This document shows positions 13,801 to 24,304 of a DNA stretch of 64,000 nt, piece after piece. The translations under genes were made by a program, and so were the position numbers. The stretch comes from Pelodera strongyloides. Its lineage: Eukaryota > Nematoda > Chromadorea > Rhabditida > Rhabditidae. Each line of letters begins with the position of its first letter. Position 1 is the first letter of the stretch. The stretch covers positions 62,001 through 126,000 of the forward strand of contig JAANDG010000155.1 in NCBI GenBank assembly GCA_036852015.1. The letters are read 5' to 3'. Below the pieces are notes generated by a model. That model was given only the letters and a program-made list of their open reading frames with translations, made no database searches and was not told where the DNA came from.

Positions 13801-14875
13801 GTCGGAGAATGCCTACGCGGATAGTGGAGTTGATGATCGGTGAGGAGATAGATTCTTTGTAGTTTGTAGGATGGTTCTTTGTAGTTTGTAGGATGGTTCT
13901 TTGTAGTTTGTAGGATGGTTCTTTGTAGTTTGTAGGATCATGGGAAAATCAATATATCATATGTTAAATTTAGATGAATATTTTATGCTATAAGAGCGCA
14001 CACCTTTATTCAAGGGAGTTATACATTCTATGAATAAAGCTTTATAAAACATAAGAACATGGATGGAATTGAACCCCTTACCACTCATCTGTAGCCAGCG
14101 CCTTCAACCACTCAGCCATAACACGCATAAACAAATGATCACACTGTTTGTCTCTTGGTGTCTTTTTCCTCTGATTGTAAGCGTCAAGTTAGACAGCAAA
14201 TGAAACAGTAAAAATGGGCAGCATTCCGTCAGTAATTTATTAGAAAATGAAGGAAATTGAGTGCACGTAGAATTCAGTAAAATAAAACAATATCAACCCT
14301 ATGACACCGCGCTTATATGACTTAAGCTCGTGGCTTATACCTAAACGGTTCTCCCTAAGAAATGACCCTATAGATCAGTGACACCGGATCAAAGTGTGGA
14401 TGACTCCACGTCAAAAAGTGACTGCAACTCGTCGGATTCTGCTAATGGAAGTGCGCAGGAAAATCTGACCGACACGCAACCGTGGAATGGGCTCTTTGAA
14501 CAACTAAAGAGGGAAATTGTAAGTAGATTTATTATTTATTGACGAAAGATTGGTGCCAGTCAATATTCTTCGGGATGATAGACGTCGTTAGCCAATGAAC
14601 GAGTGAGCTGAAGTACTCAGAGCCAATCAGCGTGTCTCTAGGGATCTAGGATCTGTGAGCCAATCAGCGACCTCGCTTATAGTATAGATAGGGTAGTAAA
14701 GTTATTGTAATATGCAAATGCAACATAGTTACGTTACTTTCCATATCATATTTCCTTTCAGTTGTTGATGCGTGAGCGTGATCAGCAGATCCTCTCAGAC
14801 CTTCATAAGGTGGAGAGTCAGTTGAGGAGTGTGAGAGTCAGAGCTCAGACCACCGATACGGAGTACTACGCGTAG
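4175..14875 (+). CDS. six-exon gene, unrecognised protein with C-terminal coiled coil
   Basis: Exons 4175-4261, 7975-8149, 13007-13205, 13639-13839, 14374-14518 and 14762-14875 join in phase (0,1,2,2,0) to 306 codons ending in TAG. I do not recognise the family. The protein is hydrophilic with no signal peptide or membrane span seen. It has a basic middle (KRFFRKIYTTATLPKK), a Ser/Asn-rich acidic segment with SENAYADSGVDD and SKSDCNSSDS, and a final roughly 40-residue amphipathic stretch (QLKREILLMRERDQQILSDL) likely to form a coiled coil. That layout suits a scaffold or adaptor, which is inference only. Introns 1 (3.7 kb) and 2 (4.9 kb) are unusually long and full of repeats, so further exons could be missed. 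The start is uncertain: 4175 is the first ATG of an open exon whose frame is blocked 5' by a TGA. The phase agreement across the last four exons is strong support. Confidence 0.68.
4540..4622 (-). repeat. tRNA-derived SINE-like unit
   Basis: On the minus strand there is a pol III A-box-like TGGTGTAGTGGTTAGAGGTG and a B-box-like GGTTCGGTTCCC at tRNA spacing. The two ends do not pair as an acceptor stem, so this is a tRNA pseudogene or SINE head rather than a functional tRNA. It lies in intron 1 of the six-exon gene. Confidence 0.6.
5120..5265. repeat. palindromic MITE-like element, family B
   Basis: The left end AAAGCGGTATGGTATGTGGTT is mirrored by AACCACGTACCATACCGCTT at the right end. It abuts a family A element directly. 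Confidence 0.7.
5281..5444. repeat. palindromic MITE, family A copy 3
   Basis: The left arm is eroded (CTGATTTTTGAAACACATCGAGTACACCAGCATTC); the right arm is intact, ending GGCCGGTATTTCGC. Inserted next to or into the family B element at 5120-5265. Confidence 0.7.
9091..9270. repeat. palindromic MITE, family A copy 4
   Basis: Complete copy bounded by TTAA on both sides (TTAAAGCGAAATACTGGGCG ... GATATTTCGCTTTAA). Within the 4.9 kb intron 2 of the six-exon gene. Confidence 0.85.
12160..12325. repeat. inverted repeat, arms about 75 bp
   Basis: The left arm (GGCCATTTTCACAAGAATTTAAC, GTTAGGTTACAGGCGTC, GCTTGCTCTCTCG) is mirrored by GCGAGAGAGCACGC, ACACCTGTAACCTAC and GTTAAATGTTTGTGAAACCGGCC. The centre is near 12243. 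Non-coding foldback unrelated to the TTAA MITEs. Confidence 0.75.
13222..13372. repeat. palindromic MITE, family A copy 5
   Basis: TTAAAGCGAAATACCAGCCGG on the left. On the right the arm is shortened by a deletion (GATGCGTTTCAGCTTTAA lacks the CCGGCCGGTATTTCG block). Lies in intron 3 of the six-exon gene. Confidence 0.8.
13851..13937 (+). repeat. 22-bp direct tandem repeat, four copies
   Basis: TTCTTTGTAGTTTGTAGGATGG is repeated almost perfectly four times, starting 11 bases after the exon 4 donor at 13839/13840. Confidence 0.85.
14060..14135 (-). repeat. tRNA-like (Ser/Leu-type) pseudogene or SINE
   Basis: The minus strand carries TGGCTGAGTGGTTGAAGGCG, a close match to a class II tRNA A-box, and GGTTCAATTCC as B-box. 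The acceptor stem is not convincing, so a derived repeat is more likely than an active tRNA. Confidence 0.5.
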
Positions 14876-14965
14876 GATTGACTCACGGAGTACTACGCGT
14901 AGGATTGACTCACGGAGTACTACGCGTAGGATTGACTCACGGAGTACTACCCGTAGGATTGACTC
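14858..14965 (+). repeat. 27-bp tandem repeat containing the stop codon of the upstream gene
   Basis: ACGGAGTACTACGCGTAGGA plus TTGACTC occurs four times head to tail at 14858, 14885, 14912 and 14939. The first unit encodes the last residues of the six-exon gene and its TAG; the other three are 3' flank. Unit length is a multiple of three. Confidence 0.9.
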
Positions 14966-17024
14966 GGCCACTGGCCAAACAACGCGATATAACGACCGTT
15001 TTTTGAAACATGCTGTACAACTGCTTCCCTTGCAGGAATTTAATTAGACTAAAAATCGCGCAGTAATTAGCATACACTACGTGAGAATTCGTTCATCATG
15101 CGTTAAAAAACATGTGGTGGGCTCGAACCATGTGAGAGCATCTCCATCAAAATTTCACGTTATCATAGCCTACATGTTAAACTCTTCGATTTGCGAAAGT
15201 TGTGAAATATTGCCCTTATGTAAGAAAAATAAAATTCTTCCACTGAAACTCGATAGTTTTGCTTTCATGGATTGATAGTTTAATAACATGTTGACTGATT
15301 AACCAACGCTCAGTACATCCTATCTCTTACTTATTGTTAGAGATTTTCATAGAGATACATATACATTAGATCATCGATTTTAGTTTGTAGCATTGTACTT
15401 TTGAGCTTTTAAGTTTTGTAAAGTTAGCATATTTAGCATATAAGCATATTTTCCCGGTAAATGTTCCATTATAATATTATCACTTCCTCGTCTAGTCATT
15501 TTGCAACGCAACTTTTTTTATTCGCTTTAATATATATTAGGTTATTTCATAGAACTTTATTAGATTTCATACGTCCCTCTTTTATCTGACGGGTTTCCAC
15601 GAATAATTCGGTATTCGATTATAAGTGCTATATACATTTTATGGATTTTATTGATTCTGATTGATGACGTGGTATTTATATGTAAATCCAGTTGCTGTTT
15701 AAAGCAACTGATCTATGCTAATTTTAGTCATGTCATATCACATTTGTGCTGATTTTCGCGTTGTTTCCTACGGTATATAAGACAGTTCCTACTGTATGTG
15801 TGGCATTACTGTAGTCTCACTTTCCTCCTTTCCGATACTGTATCCTACTTTTGAGTATATCCGCTTCTTATGCTAATTTCATCTATTGATTATGTAATTG
15901 CCTCAATATCAGAAATGATTAGGTCGGCTACTAGCATTCATTCTCCTTTATGTAAATGCTTGTAAGGGAAAACTACAGTAACCTTGTTTTTACTCCAAAC
16001 CCCAGGTTAAGTAAGTCGTAAGTAGTGATATGTATCTTCAGTGAGGATTTCAGTATAACACGGAAAGGGGAGTATTTGAGTAGAGACGTCCTAGGGCCAC
16101 TTTCTTACTGTCAGAAATTTTATTCTACTTTACTAATTATCCGCGTCGTTTTTGGTGGAATCGTTAGCAAGCCTAAGCCTAAGCCTAAGCCTAAGCCTAA
16201 GGCCTAAGCTTTGGACCAACATTTCTCTACAACAACCAGCGAAATAGCCAAACTTTGAAAAAAACATCATATCTACGCCTAGTTCGACATTTACTTCCTT
16301 CACTTAGAATTTCTTTATTTTTCTGTTGTTCTTTTTCACTTATGTTTCAACGTGCTCTAATAAATTCGACAGATTTTTCCTCGATTGGTTTTCAATTCTA
16401 TTGTTTCTTGTATTTACTTTCGTAATGTTGTCAAAGTGAATTTCTTCATTTTCATTTTGAATTATTTTTTTACTTCGATTTTTGAAAATGTGCATAAATA
16501 TAAATAATAAAACGTTTATTTAGTTCTTGCAACATGCGAAAATCAAAAACGAAATCCGCTAAAGGCCTTTCAGGATGGGCAACCCGAATGGGGCGAAGTT
16601 GAAAAAAAAACTACCGTATGATCTTTCCTTTGGTACTCCAATTTCGCCGTAAATATTACATGTACGGTATTTCCGGGGTACCCATCCTGAGCAGATTTCA
16701 AACATACAAAATTTCACACGGTGAAAATATCGTCATTTATTGAATAATTTGACGACAAAAAATAATCAATTCATAAGGCGAAATTGTAAAAAATTAAAAA
16801 TATTATTCTGCCACTTTCTGACGATAGTACACATAGGATTCGCAAAAGTACTGTAATCAGAATGACGTTTGGAATCAAAGTATGGATGCGGTGAGAATGC
16901 CAAAGAGAGAGAGAGAGAGAGAGAGAAGGAGAGAGAGAGAGAGGAGAGAGAGAAACCATAGAAAGGAAGGCACACAGAGAAGATACAAACTGATAAATAA
17001 CATGATCAGATTAACCCTAGGCCC
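14966..17024. other. AT-rich spacer, no gene seen
   Basis: No phase-compatible exons. Contains a degenerate TTAA palindrome (about 14984-15110), a second telomeric tract (16168-16208), a diffuse inverted repeat (GGATGGGCAACCCG at 16573 versus CGGGGTACCCATCC near 16675) and a (GA)n tract at 16902-16952. Confidence 0.55.
16168..16208 (-). repeat. interstitial telomeric repeat (TTAGGC)n
   Basis: Five or six tandem CCTAAG units, flanked by GCAAG as in the tract at 910. Confidence 0.85.
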
Positions 17025-20000
17025 TTATTTTCCTCCTCCATTGCACTGTTCATCAGAAGAGTCGTCGACGAAATCAGCCTGTACAATACCAGTCGGTGTT
17101 TTCACGTCCAATCTGAATATAATGTTTTTATATAGAATTTCATAGATTATATAGAAAAAATAGATATCCATATGTAGAATCTAAATGTGAATCTTGGTAA
17201 AACAATGAAAGTGGTCCGATGGTGTAGGGGTAGTGTTCTCGTTTACTAACCAAAGGTCCCTGGTTTAAATCCTGCTATAGCGCAGAAAGGCGGTTGCCAA
17301 TCAAGCAATGTGTTAAATTGATAAAAAGAAGAAGAAGAATAAACTTTAACAAATCGATTCCCCTACGGTGATATATTTGACAATAAAGACTTAGAACTTA
17401 GAACTACCCAATAACTTAGTTAGGCAATACTCACCTGAGTGCGTCGGGATCAAGAGCCTCCATGTCTTTGAGCGTCTCCAAATGCGGAGCCACACACTCC
17501 CAAACCTGGAAAAAGATGTAAAATAATATTCATTCAGAAATACCGTATCCAGTACCGTATCCCGTTGCATAAGATTTTAGAACTTTATATTTATGAGCTA
17601 GAAAACTCGCTTGACAAAGACCACCGAATAAATAAATTTTCGTGACACACAGTTACTTTCTGTGCATTCTGGAGGTGGTGTGGCCTTCGCACACCCTGTT
17701 CCAGCCAGTTGTTCGCGGCGCCGCCGCGCGGAACAAGTTTATGTTTGCTTCACTTAAGTCGTTTCACTTCCTCAAAAATAGATAAATCTACCTTATTCTC
17801 CCTAATGAGTGAGATGACCTCCTCCATTTCTGGTTGCATGAAGCGGTCTTCATTGAGCGCCCTGTAAAGTTTATGTTGAAATATAAGTAGCGGATTTTGA
17901 CAGACAGCCAATTTTGCGATTGACGCACCTTAGTGAATATTAATCAAGGTAGGTATAGAAAAATTATTGAGAAAGAGCTATAGGGGCGGTTAAGATGACC
18001 GAAAGAAAGGAAAAAAATTCAATTTCGATTTTTTAAAATTTTTGAATGCAAAAACGAGAGAGGCAGACAAAACCAGAAAAAAATAATGTGTTTTTTCTAA
18101 ACGCGCCCTAATGTTTGGCAGCTGAAGTGCACGGTCCTTACGTCCTACTAATTAGCAAAGGCAACGCGTTTGCGTTGCGATTTACAGTAATAATAATGCA
18201 ACTCCCTATTTGTAACTTACTGGCACTGGTAATGCAAGAACGGTAAAAGTACTCACGGACTAACAGTCCTCACTAATTGATAGACTTTGTTAAGTGGAGC
18301 AGTGCTCATCAGAGGTTTCAGGAATTCGATTCCCTGGCAAGCTGCCATCAATTCCATGGCCAACACTGAAAATACTACTGTAATGTGATTGTGAAATCAA
18401 GATATAGATAGTAGAGCAATATAAGTACTCCTTCAACCTGCACTAAATTGTTGTGCCTAACCTGACGCGAGCAACCTGACGCGACTGCGGAGAATGAACA
18501 AACTTCTTTGTGTATAAAGGTAGTATTAAAGGTAGAGGTAAAAAAAGGTAAAGATAGTTGGAGACGCTTCACATTAGAAGTTAGAACGCCTGCGATTATA
18601 TCTAAACTTCTTAGTGCTCATCGTCAGTATGTGCACTGTCTTGTCAAGTTTCAACCAGAGTATTCCATAACAATACATATTTCATAGAATAAACTGACCC
18701 GCTTCCACATGTTCTACCACAATGAGGGCCTTTCGGGCTGCAAATCCACCCATACTGACGTGGTCTTCTTGATTGCAAGATGTCGGAATACTGTCAACAG
18801 ATGATGGGTGACACAGCACCTTGTTCTCCGACACTAAATGTGGTCATTGAAAAGTCGGCCACACAAAAACGGGTAGTTCTTCAACTGATTTTCGATAAAA
18901 CTGCATTTCAAACATTTATTAATTTTTTTTTCACCATCGTATAATTTTTTATGATTTTTTTTATTCATTACTACGTTAGGTTGTTGCATATGCGCACTGC
19001 CCAGCTCATACAATAATAAATAAAAATAAAATTCATTGGTCACCAGATATTAAATTATTATATAATCGATCGACCGTACCCAAAGAAGCCGCGCACAATT
19101 GAATGGTCATGAAGCCGGAATTGAATCCTCCATCCGGAGTGAGGAACGTGGGCAGACCGGAGAGCTCCTGAACAAATCATACTGTAAGTACTACGACACC
19201 TCGTTTAGTGAGATGGCCCTTTTCACCTTAATGTGCAACCTTCCATTCCAAAAGAAATCAAAACTACAACATGAAATAGTGTGACTCACATGGTTGACCA
19301 GTCTCTCTAGTCTCCTCTCGGACATCTGAGCGAGTTCGTGGACGGCGATTGCAAGGTAGTCGAGGGCCTGCACGAACACTTATATAAACATTGCTAATTA
19401 GATCAGGGCAAATTAGCATAGATCTCACGGCGAAAGTTAGTCTAACCACTCGTTCTTTCAGCTAATTCTTCACGCCTTCAAGAATCATCAACCTAGTTAG
19501 TTGGAGACTGAGCGTCACTTCACATGGTATTATTTACCTTACCTCTAAGGGTCTAAGGTGCTAGTAATACCTTTGCAGGATATTCCCCATGGAAGTTTCC
19601 TCCGGATATGATTTCCTCCCTCTCCGCAAATACGAGTGGATTATCAGTGGCCGAGTTCATCTCAGTCTCGATGATCTTGGCGACGAACTCGATTGTGTCG
19701 TGCACGATACCGTGAACCTTAAAGGGATTGGTTCACCCAATTTTTGATTCCATGAACCTTAAAGGGATTGGTTCACCCAATGTTTATTGATTCTTTAGAT
19801 AATGAACTATGTAAAGGTAGACATCTATCGAAGTCGTAATAAGTACTCCTTATATCCCAAGCATACTGTAGCCATTAATCCTTAGATTTAATGACATAAT
19901 TTCTATATATTTCCGGTATGTACACTGTAAACCATCATACAATAAGAAGACGGAGGTAGTTCTGTTTTTTTTTTGTGTAGAAAAGAACCTTGGAGTCTGA

Positions 20001-23000
20001 AATTCTGAAAAGCTCGGCACGTACCTACCCTTTGATGGACTGCAATTATTCAAATTTTGCTTTACGCAATTACCAGTTAGCTAGCTTTGTAGGCGAAGTG
20101 AAATTATGCAACGAACCTGTGGAACACATCTCATTGTGTACGCATCCTGCACACGCTTGCAATTTCTGTGCGATTCTGAAAGAGATAAACAAATGGTTAG
20201 AGTTATTCGTAAACTGTTGGGGGACTAGTGGAAAACTAATAAGAACCGAAGAAACTACACAAGGAGGCTATGTAACTTCCATGTGATTACTAGTACAGTA
20301 CCAGGAGTCCTCAATGAAACTACTGTAGTATGATGTTGCAAAATAACACATAGTATCTATACCTGTACAAGGAGACTAGTTAATTCCATGTAGTTTAATA
20401 GACTACCAGAAGTCTACGGTGAAACTATTGAGAAAAAAACTAGAATATTACTAAATATACACTATCTATACCTGCAATCTGTGAAGGATTCGCATCAGAG
20501 TGAAGGAGCGAGCGGAGTCTTCTGGCAGTGGCAATCTGTCCAGGATGGGGACGGATCTCGTGAATATCTAAAGGAGAATGAGAATGCCGAACTTTTTTTA
20601 ATTTATGAAGTTTTCGTTCAGCTTGAGAGAGACTGCAGGCCTGGAGGCTGGAAATCTTTTGGTCGTGGGAATATAGGTAATTAGTGTCCCACTGTTGAAT
20701 TTAATGAATATCGAAGGAAAGGGATAAAACAAACCTGCGTCAAAGGCTCTGCTTGTTCCCTTGAGCACTTCTAAGGAGAGGGCAGCCACGACATCAGCTT
20801 GCAGGGCGATATTCCTCGCACGCTCAACGGCTGAAACGTTTAGGACTTGAGGTGTTGAAAGATAGCGAACAAGGGAAAACTATTGCTCAATTTGCTTCTA
20901 AAAATTGAGGAGTATTTCCGAATAGTGCATGGAAAAAGATATTCCCCAGCACCAAAACTCGCATATGTGTTCCTCGCCAGCGGCGACGCACCCTGCGGCT
21001 ACATTTTTACCGGTATAAACATGACTGGCAGTCATATCACTAGCGCCAACGAGATGATAAAGGTAAAGGTGTGCTCGATAAAGTCTAAGAATACTTTCAA
21101 CTTACTGAGTGCTCCCAGAGACGTGACCATTTGTGTTCCGTTTATAAGAGCGAGTCCCTCCTTTGGTCCCAATTCCATTGGTTTAAGTCCATTCGCACTC
21201 AGCACATCGGCAGCCTCTCCCCATCTACAAGTCAATTAGCATTAAAGTGGTATGACACGTGGTTTGCATGTAGTATGGTTAATAAAGTTTAGTAAACACT
21301 TTGAAAGAGCGCACGAACGTTAGTGATGATGAAATAACCCGAACACACATGTTTAACTGTAAAGGGTCGAGCTCGCGAGAAATACACAATTTTGCTAGTT
21401 TACCATGATATCCGGGTGCTCCATACTAGTTTACACCTGGTAACATGTGTAGGAAACAAGTCTTTTCAAATGAGCCCGACATTTTTGGCTTAGCTGAGCA
21501 AATTGTCATAAGGAGCGTGCTCGGGACGCGAACTAACACTCGTACCCAGTCTTCGGGCTCCACATCCGTCCCTCTCCAATAAGTCCGAGAGCGAGATGAG
21601 CGAGTGGGCAAAGATCCCCAGAACATCCTACAGTACCCTGCTGGGGCACAAGGGGGACGCAGAAGGCTAGAATATGGCTCGATTATCTTATTAATAAAAA
21701 TAATAAATGTTTATTGGATTAACGAGTCGTAGGGTCAAAGAAGAAAAGTTCTTGAAGTAGTTGCTATAAGCTCGCAAACCAAAGGGTACCCTAAGATGTT
21801 GGTGCGCGTTAAGGACTAATGAAAAGGGTGGAAGCATTGGTTACTCTGAAAAGAAACACAATTCGCTACTACATCGGCGGGAGTCACTAACAAAAATTTT
21901 GAAAAGAATACCATTAAACGCGGCGATCATCTTTTTGATATTGGCCAAAGATATGCCACTGTATCCCTTCGCAAGCACATTGATTCTGAAATTAATTAGA
22001 TGTTGTCCCAAATACCTAATTGAATTTAGTGGAAGCGATGGTTTTCTCGGAAACTAGACCTCGGTATTCGGTTGTTCGTATAATTATAATTATGAAAGGG
22101 AGTGTGTGTGTATTACTTGTGCGAATTCTACATGTAAACTAAGACTGTACCTCACCGCAATATTTTTTACGCTGCGAATTAGAGGTATTTTTGTAACTTA
22201 ATATAGTCTTTACCGTTTGTATTGATAACTAAAACAACCTTAGAGCCAGAAGCATCCTAGTCCTTGGAGGTGTCAGGGGAGTACCATATCCAGTGGCGTG
22301 AGATCGAACAAGGTTTAATTGCAATTGCCTGAAATTCACATAAATTAATTGCAATTGCCTGAAATTAGCATAAAATTATCCAGTAGAAGCTTCGTTCAAA
22401 GAAGTACGGTAATTTTGGTACGCCAAAAAGATAACGGACTATCTTGATTAATTAGCTAATTATCTAAGTGTAAGTAAAAAAAATAAACAAACTAACCTTA
22501 TCTTGTCAGGCTCTATGCGCACATTGGCAAATGTACCGAAACCAGTTGTCACGCCATAAACGGCTGAAAATGGCAAAATGAGGTACTCATAAATAAAGCA
22601 TAAAGCGATAACAGCTTGTTTTTGAAACGTATATTAGACGCTGAATTCCCATGCACAGTGTATGCAAATAACTGCGCGATCCTTTATTCTAAGATCATTT
22701 GCATACAACATATTGGAATGCAGTTGTCCCTGATACGATACGTTTCAGAAACCGACCGTTATATCCCTTTAAGTGCAATATAGATGTACAGCACAGATGC
22801 GATATATACGACCTCCCTTGTATCCGATACCAAAATGGTAGTGTTTACTAGTTTAATCTTCACTTCAACATAAGATACAACTTCAGAAAAACCAACTTTT
22901 GTGCTCGGCAGCGATTTTCTCCAATAGTGCCCGTCCTTTGCTCACCCTCTCCTCGCAGTCCATCGATAACTAAAGCAACAAGCTATGAGCTGATATTAGT

Positions 23001-24287
23001 AATATAATATGGTATATAGTATGTTCTATTGATATTTCTTATAACAAACTCTTCACTAACTTGTAGTATATATTCTCCCCTCTCGCATTGTACAAGGTCG
23101 GCCGGACGAAGGGAATTTCCATCAATTATCAGAACTTTTGTCGGTTTATCACTCACAGACCACTCATTTTTCACATCCAACTCGAAGTGGATCCTAAGTT
23201 AGGAATTAATAATAATGAATTAGTATGTACAAAATAATGCCGATCGCAGTTAGAAATTGGAAGTACTTCTTGATACACTAACCAGAACAGTAGATAAGAA
23301 TTTAACACACCAATGAGAAAACGTTTCATATCTGTTCACAGTGACTGACTAACTAACTAGCTACAATGGTTACCAGTAAAAGTACGGTTTCTACCTTTTC
23401 TTTGGTTTTTCGATGCTCAGCCGAAGGTTCTCCATCTTTTCGTCAACAGTCTCAGTCTCGACCAGCTCTGAATCAAGGCTTATGGTTTAGATAAAGGACC
23501 CTTTATTCTACTGTATTCCACAGTCAAGAGAGAAGGCTCTGTCGTTTGCATAATTAAAATGCCTTATTGATAGCAAAAGTTAATAGCAAAGACTACTCAC
23601 TGACGATAACGAAATCTCCATCTTTGAGCACGTCACTTGCCAGGTCATCTGGGTCCAGAAGAGAGTTGCCAATTGTACGGCGGATCTGAGATAGTTGTCG
23701 ATGGAACAAGTGAAGTAGCTAACATCTACTGTAAGGCCAACGGCTTACCTTACCATAAATACCTTAGGGCCCTTATTGTCCAGGAGTAAAGGAAGGTACC
23801 TATAGGTGTTATTAGCTTAAGTTTGAAGGAAATCGTCACCTCCGTGTATTCTGTCGTTGGAACCAATTTCGGGCGCAATTTCTTCAATTTGCCAATCGTT
23901 TTGTTAGCAATCTAAATTTTTTTCTGAATATATGAACGTATGCGAAAAACGAAATGTAAGTTTATTACTATAGTTGCTACCAGCTGACTCCACGTTAGTT
24001 AAAATTAAGGCGATATAACAGCCGGTTTTTGAAGCGTGCGGTGGACGTCTACATTCCCATACGTTGTATGCAACATAATATAATTAGACTAATAATCGCG
24101 AACGATCTCGCAGTAATTTGCATTCATGACATGGGAATACAGCGTCCGAAATGCGTTTTAAAACCGGCTGTTATCCCGCTTTAAGAGAAACACTATAAAT
24201 GCATGAATTATGTACCGCGTCCAGAGTGTCATCATCCGCACACGAAATCAGAACAACTTCGATGCCAATCTGCACTTGAAGACGCAT
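17025..24287 (-). CDS. haly-1: histidine ammonia-lyase, 22 exons, complete
   Basis: Converts L-histidine to trans-urocanate and ammonia, the first step of histidine breakdown, in the cytosol. Exons (5' to 3'): 24287-24216, 23911-23840, 23685-23601, 23467-23395, 23193-23061, 22969-22897, 22563-22497, 22328-22239, 21985-21912, 21666-21546, 21224-21106, 20830-20735, 20567-20472, 20175-20117, 19717-19571, 19367-19290, 19167-19080, 18833-18699, 18365-18257, 17861-17792, 17505-17435, 17112-17025. All phases agree, giving 671 residues (animal enzymes are about 657-680). Family landmarks in order: [14 protein letters not shown], the MIO-forming segment [49 protein letters not shown] and [10 protein letters not shown]. 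The cofactor triad is Cys-Ser-Gly instead of Ala-Ser-Gly. An acceptor-like TTTTCAG lies 7 bases before the ATG. Two exons have duplicated acceptors (see findings). Confidence 0.95.
17212..17350 (+). repeat. tRNA-derived SINE-like unit
   Basis: A-box-like TGGTGTAGGGGTAGTG and B-box-like GGTTTAAATCC at tRNA spacing, followed by an A-rich tail with GAAGAAGAAGAA. Sits in the last intron of histidine ammonia-lyase, antisense to that gene. Confidence 0.55.
22599..22772. repeat. palindromic MITE, family A2
   Basis: Variant of the TTAA family: left TAAAGCGATAACAGCTTGTTTTTGAAACG, right CGTTTCAGAAACCGACCGTTATATCCCTTTAA. Interior contains GCATACAACAT. Lies in the histidine ammonia-lyase intron between exons 6 and 7. 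Confidence 0.75.
24005..24184. repeat. palindromic MITE, family A2
   Basis: TTAAGGCGATATAACAGCCGG on the left mirrored by CCGGCTGTTATCCCGCTTTAA on the right. Lies in the first intron of histidine ammonia-lyase. Confidence 0.8.
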
Positions 24288-24294
24288 TGGAATC

Positions 24295-24304
24295 CTGAAA
24301 ACAT
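24295..24304 (-). promoter_or_regulatory. probable spliced-leader acceptor of histidine ammonia-lyase
   Basis: GTTTTCAG followed by seven bases and then the ATG. There is no upstream coding exon in phase, so this 3' splice site is best read as a trans-splice acceptor. Confidence 0.55.
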
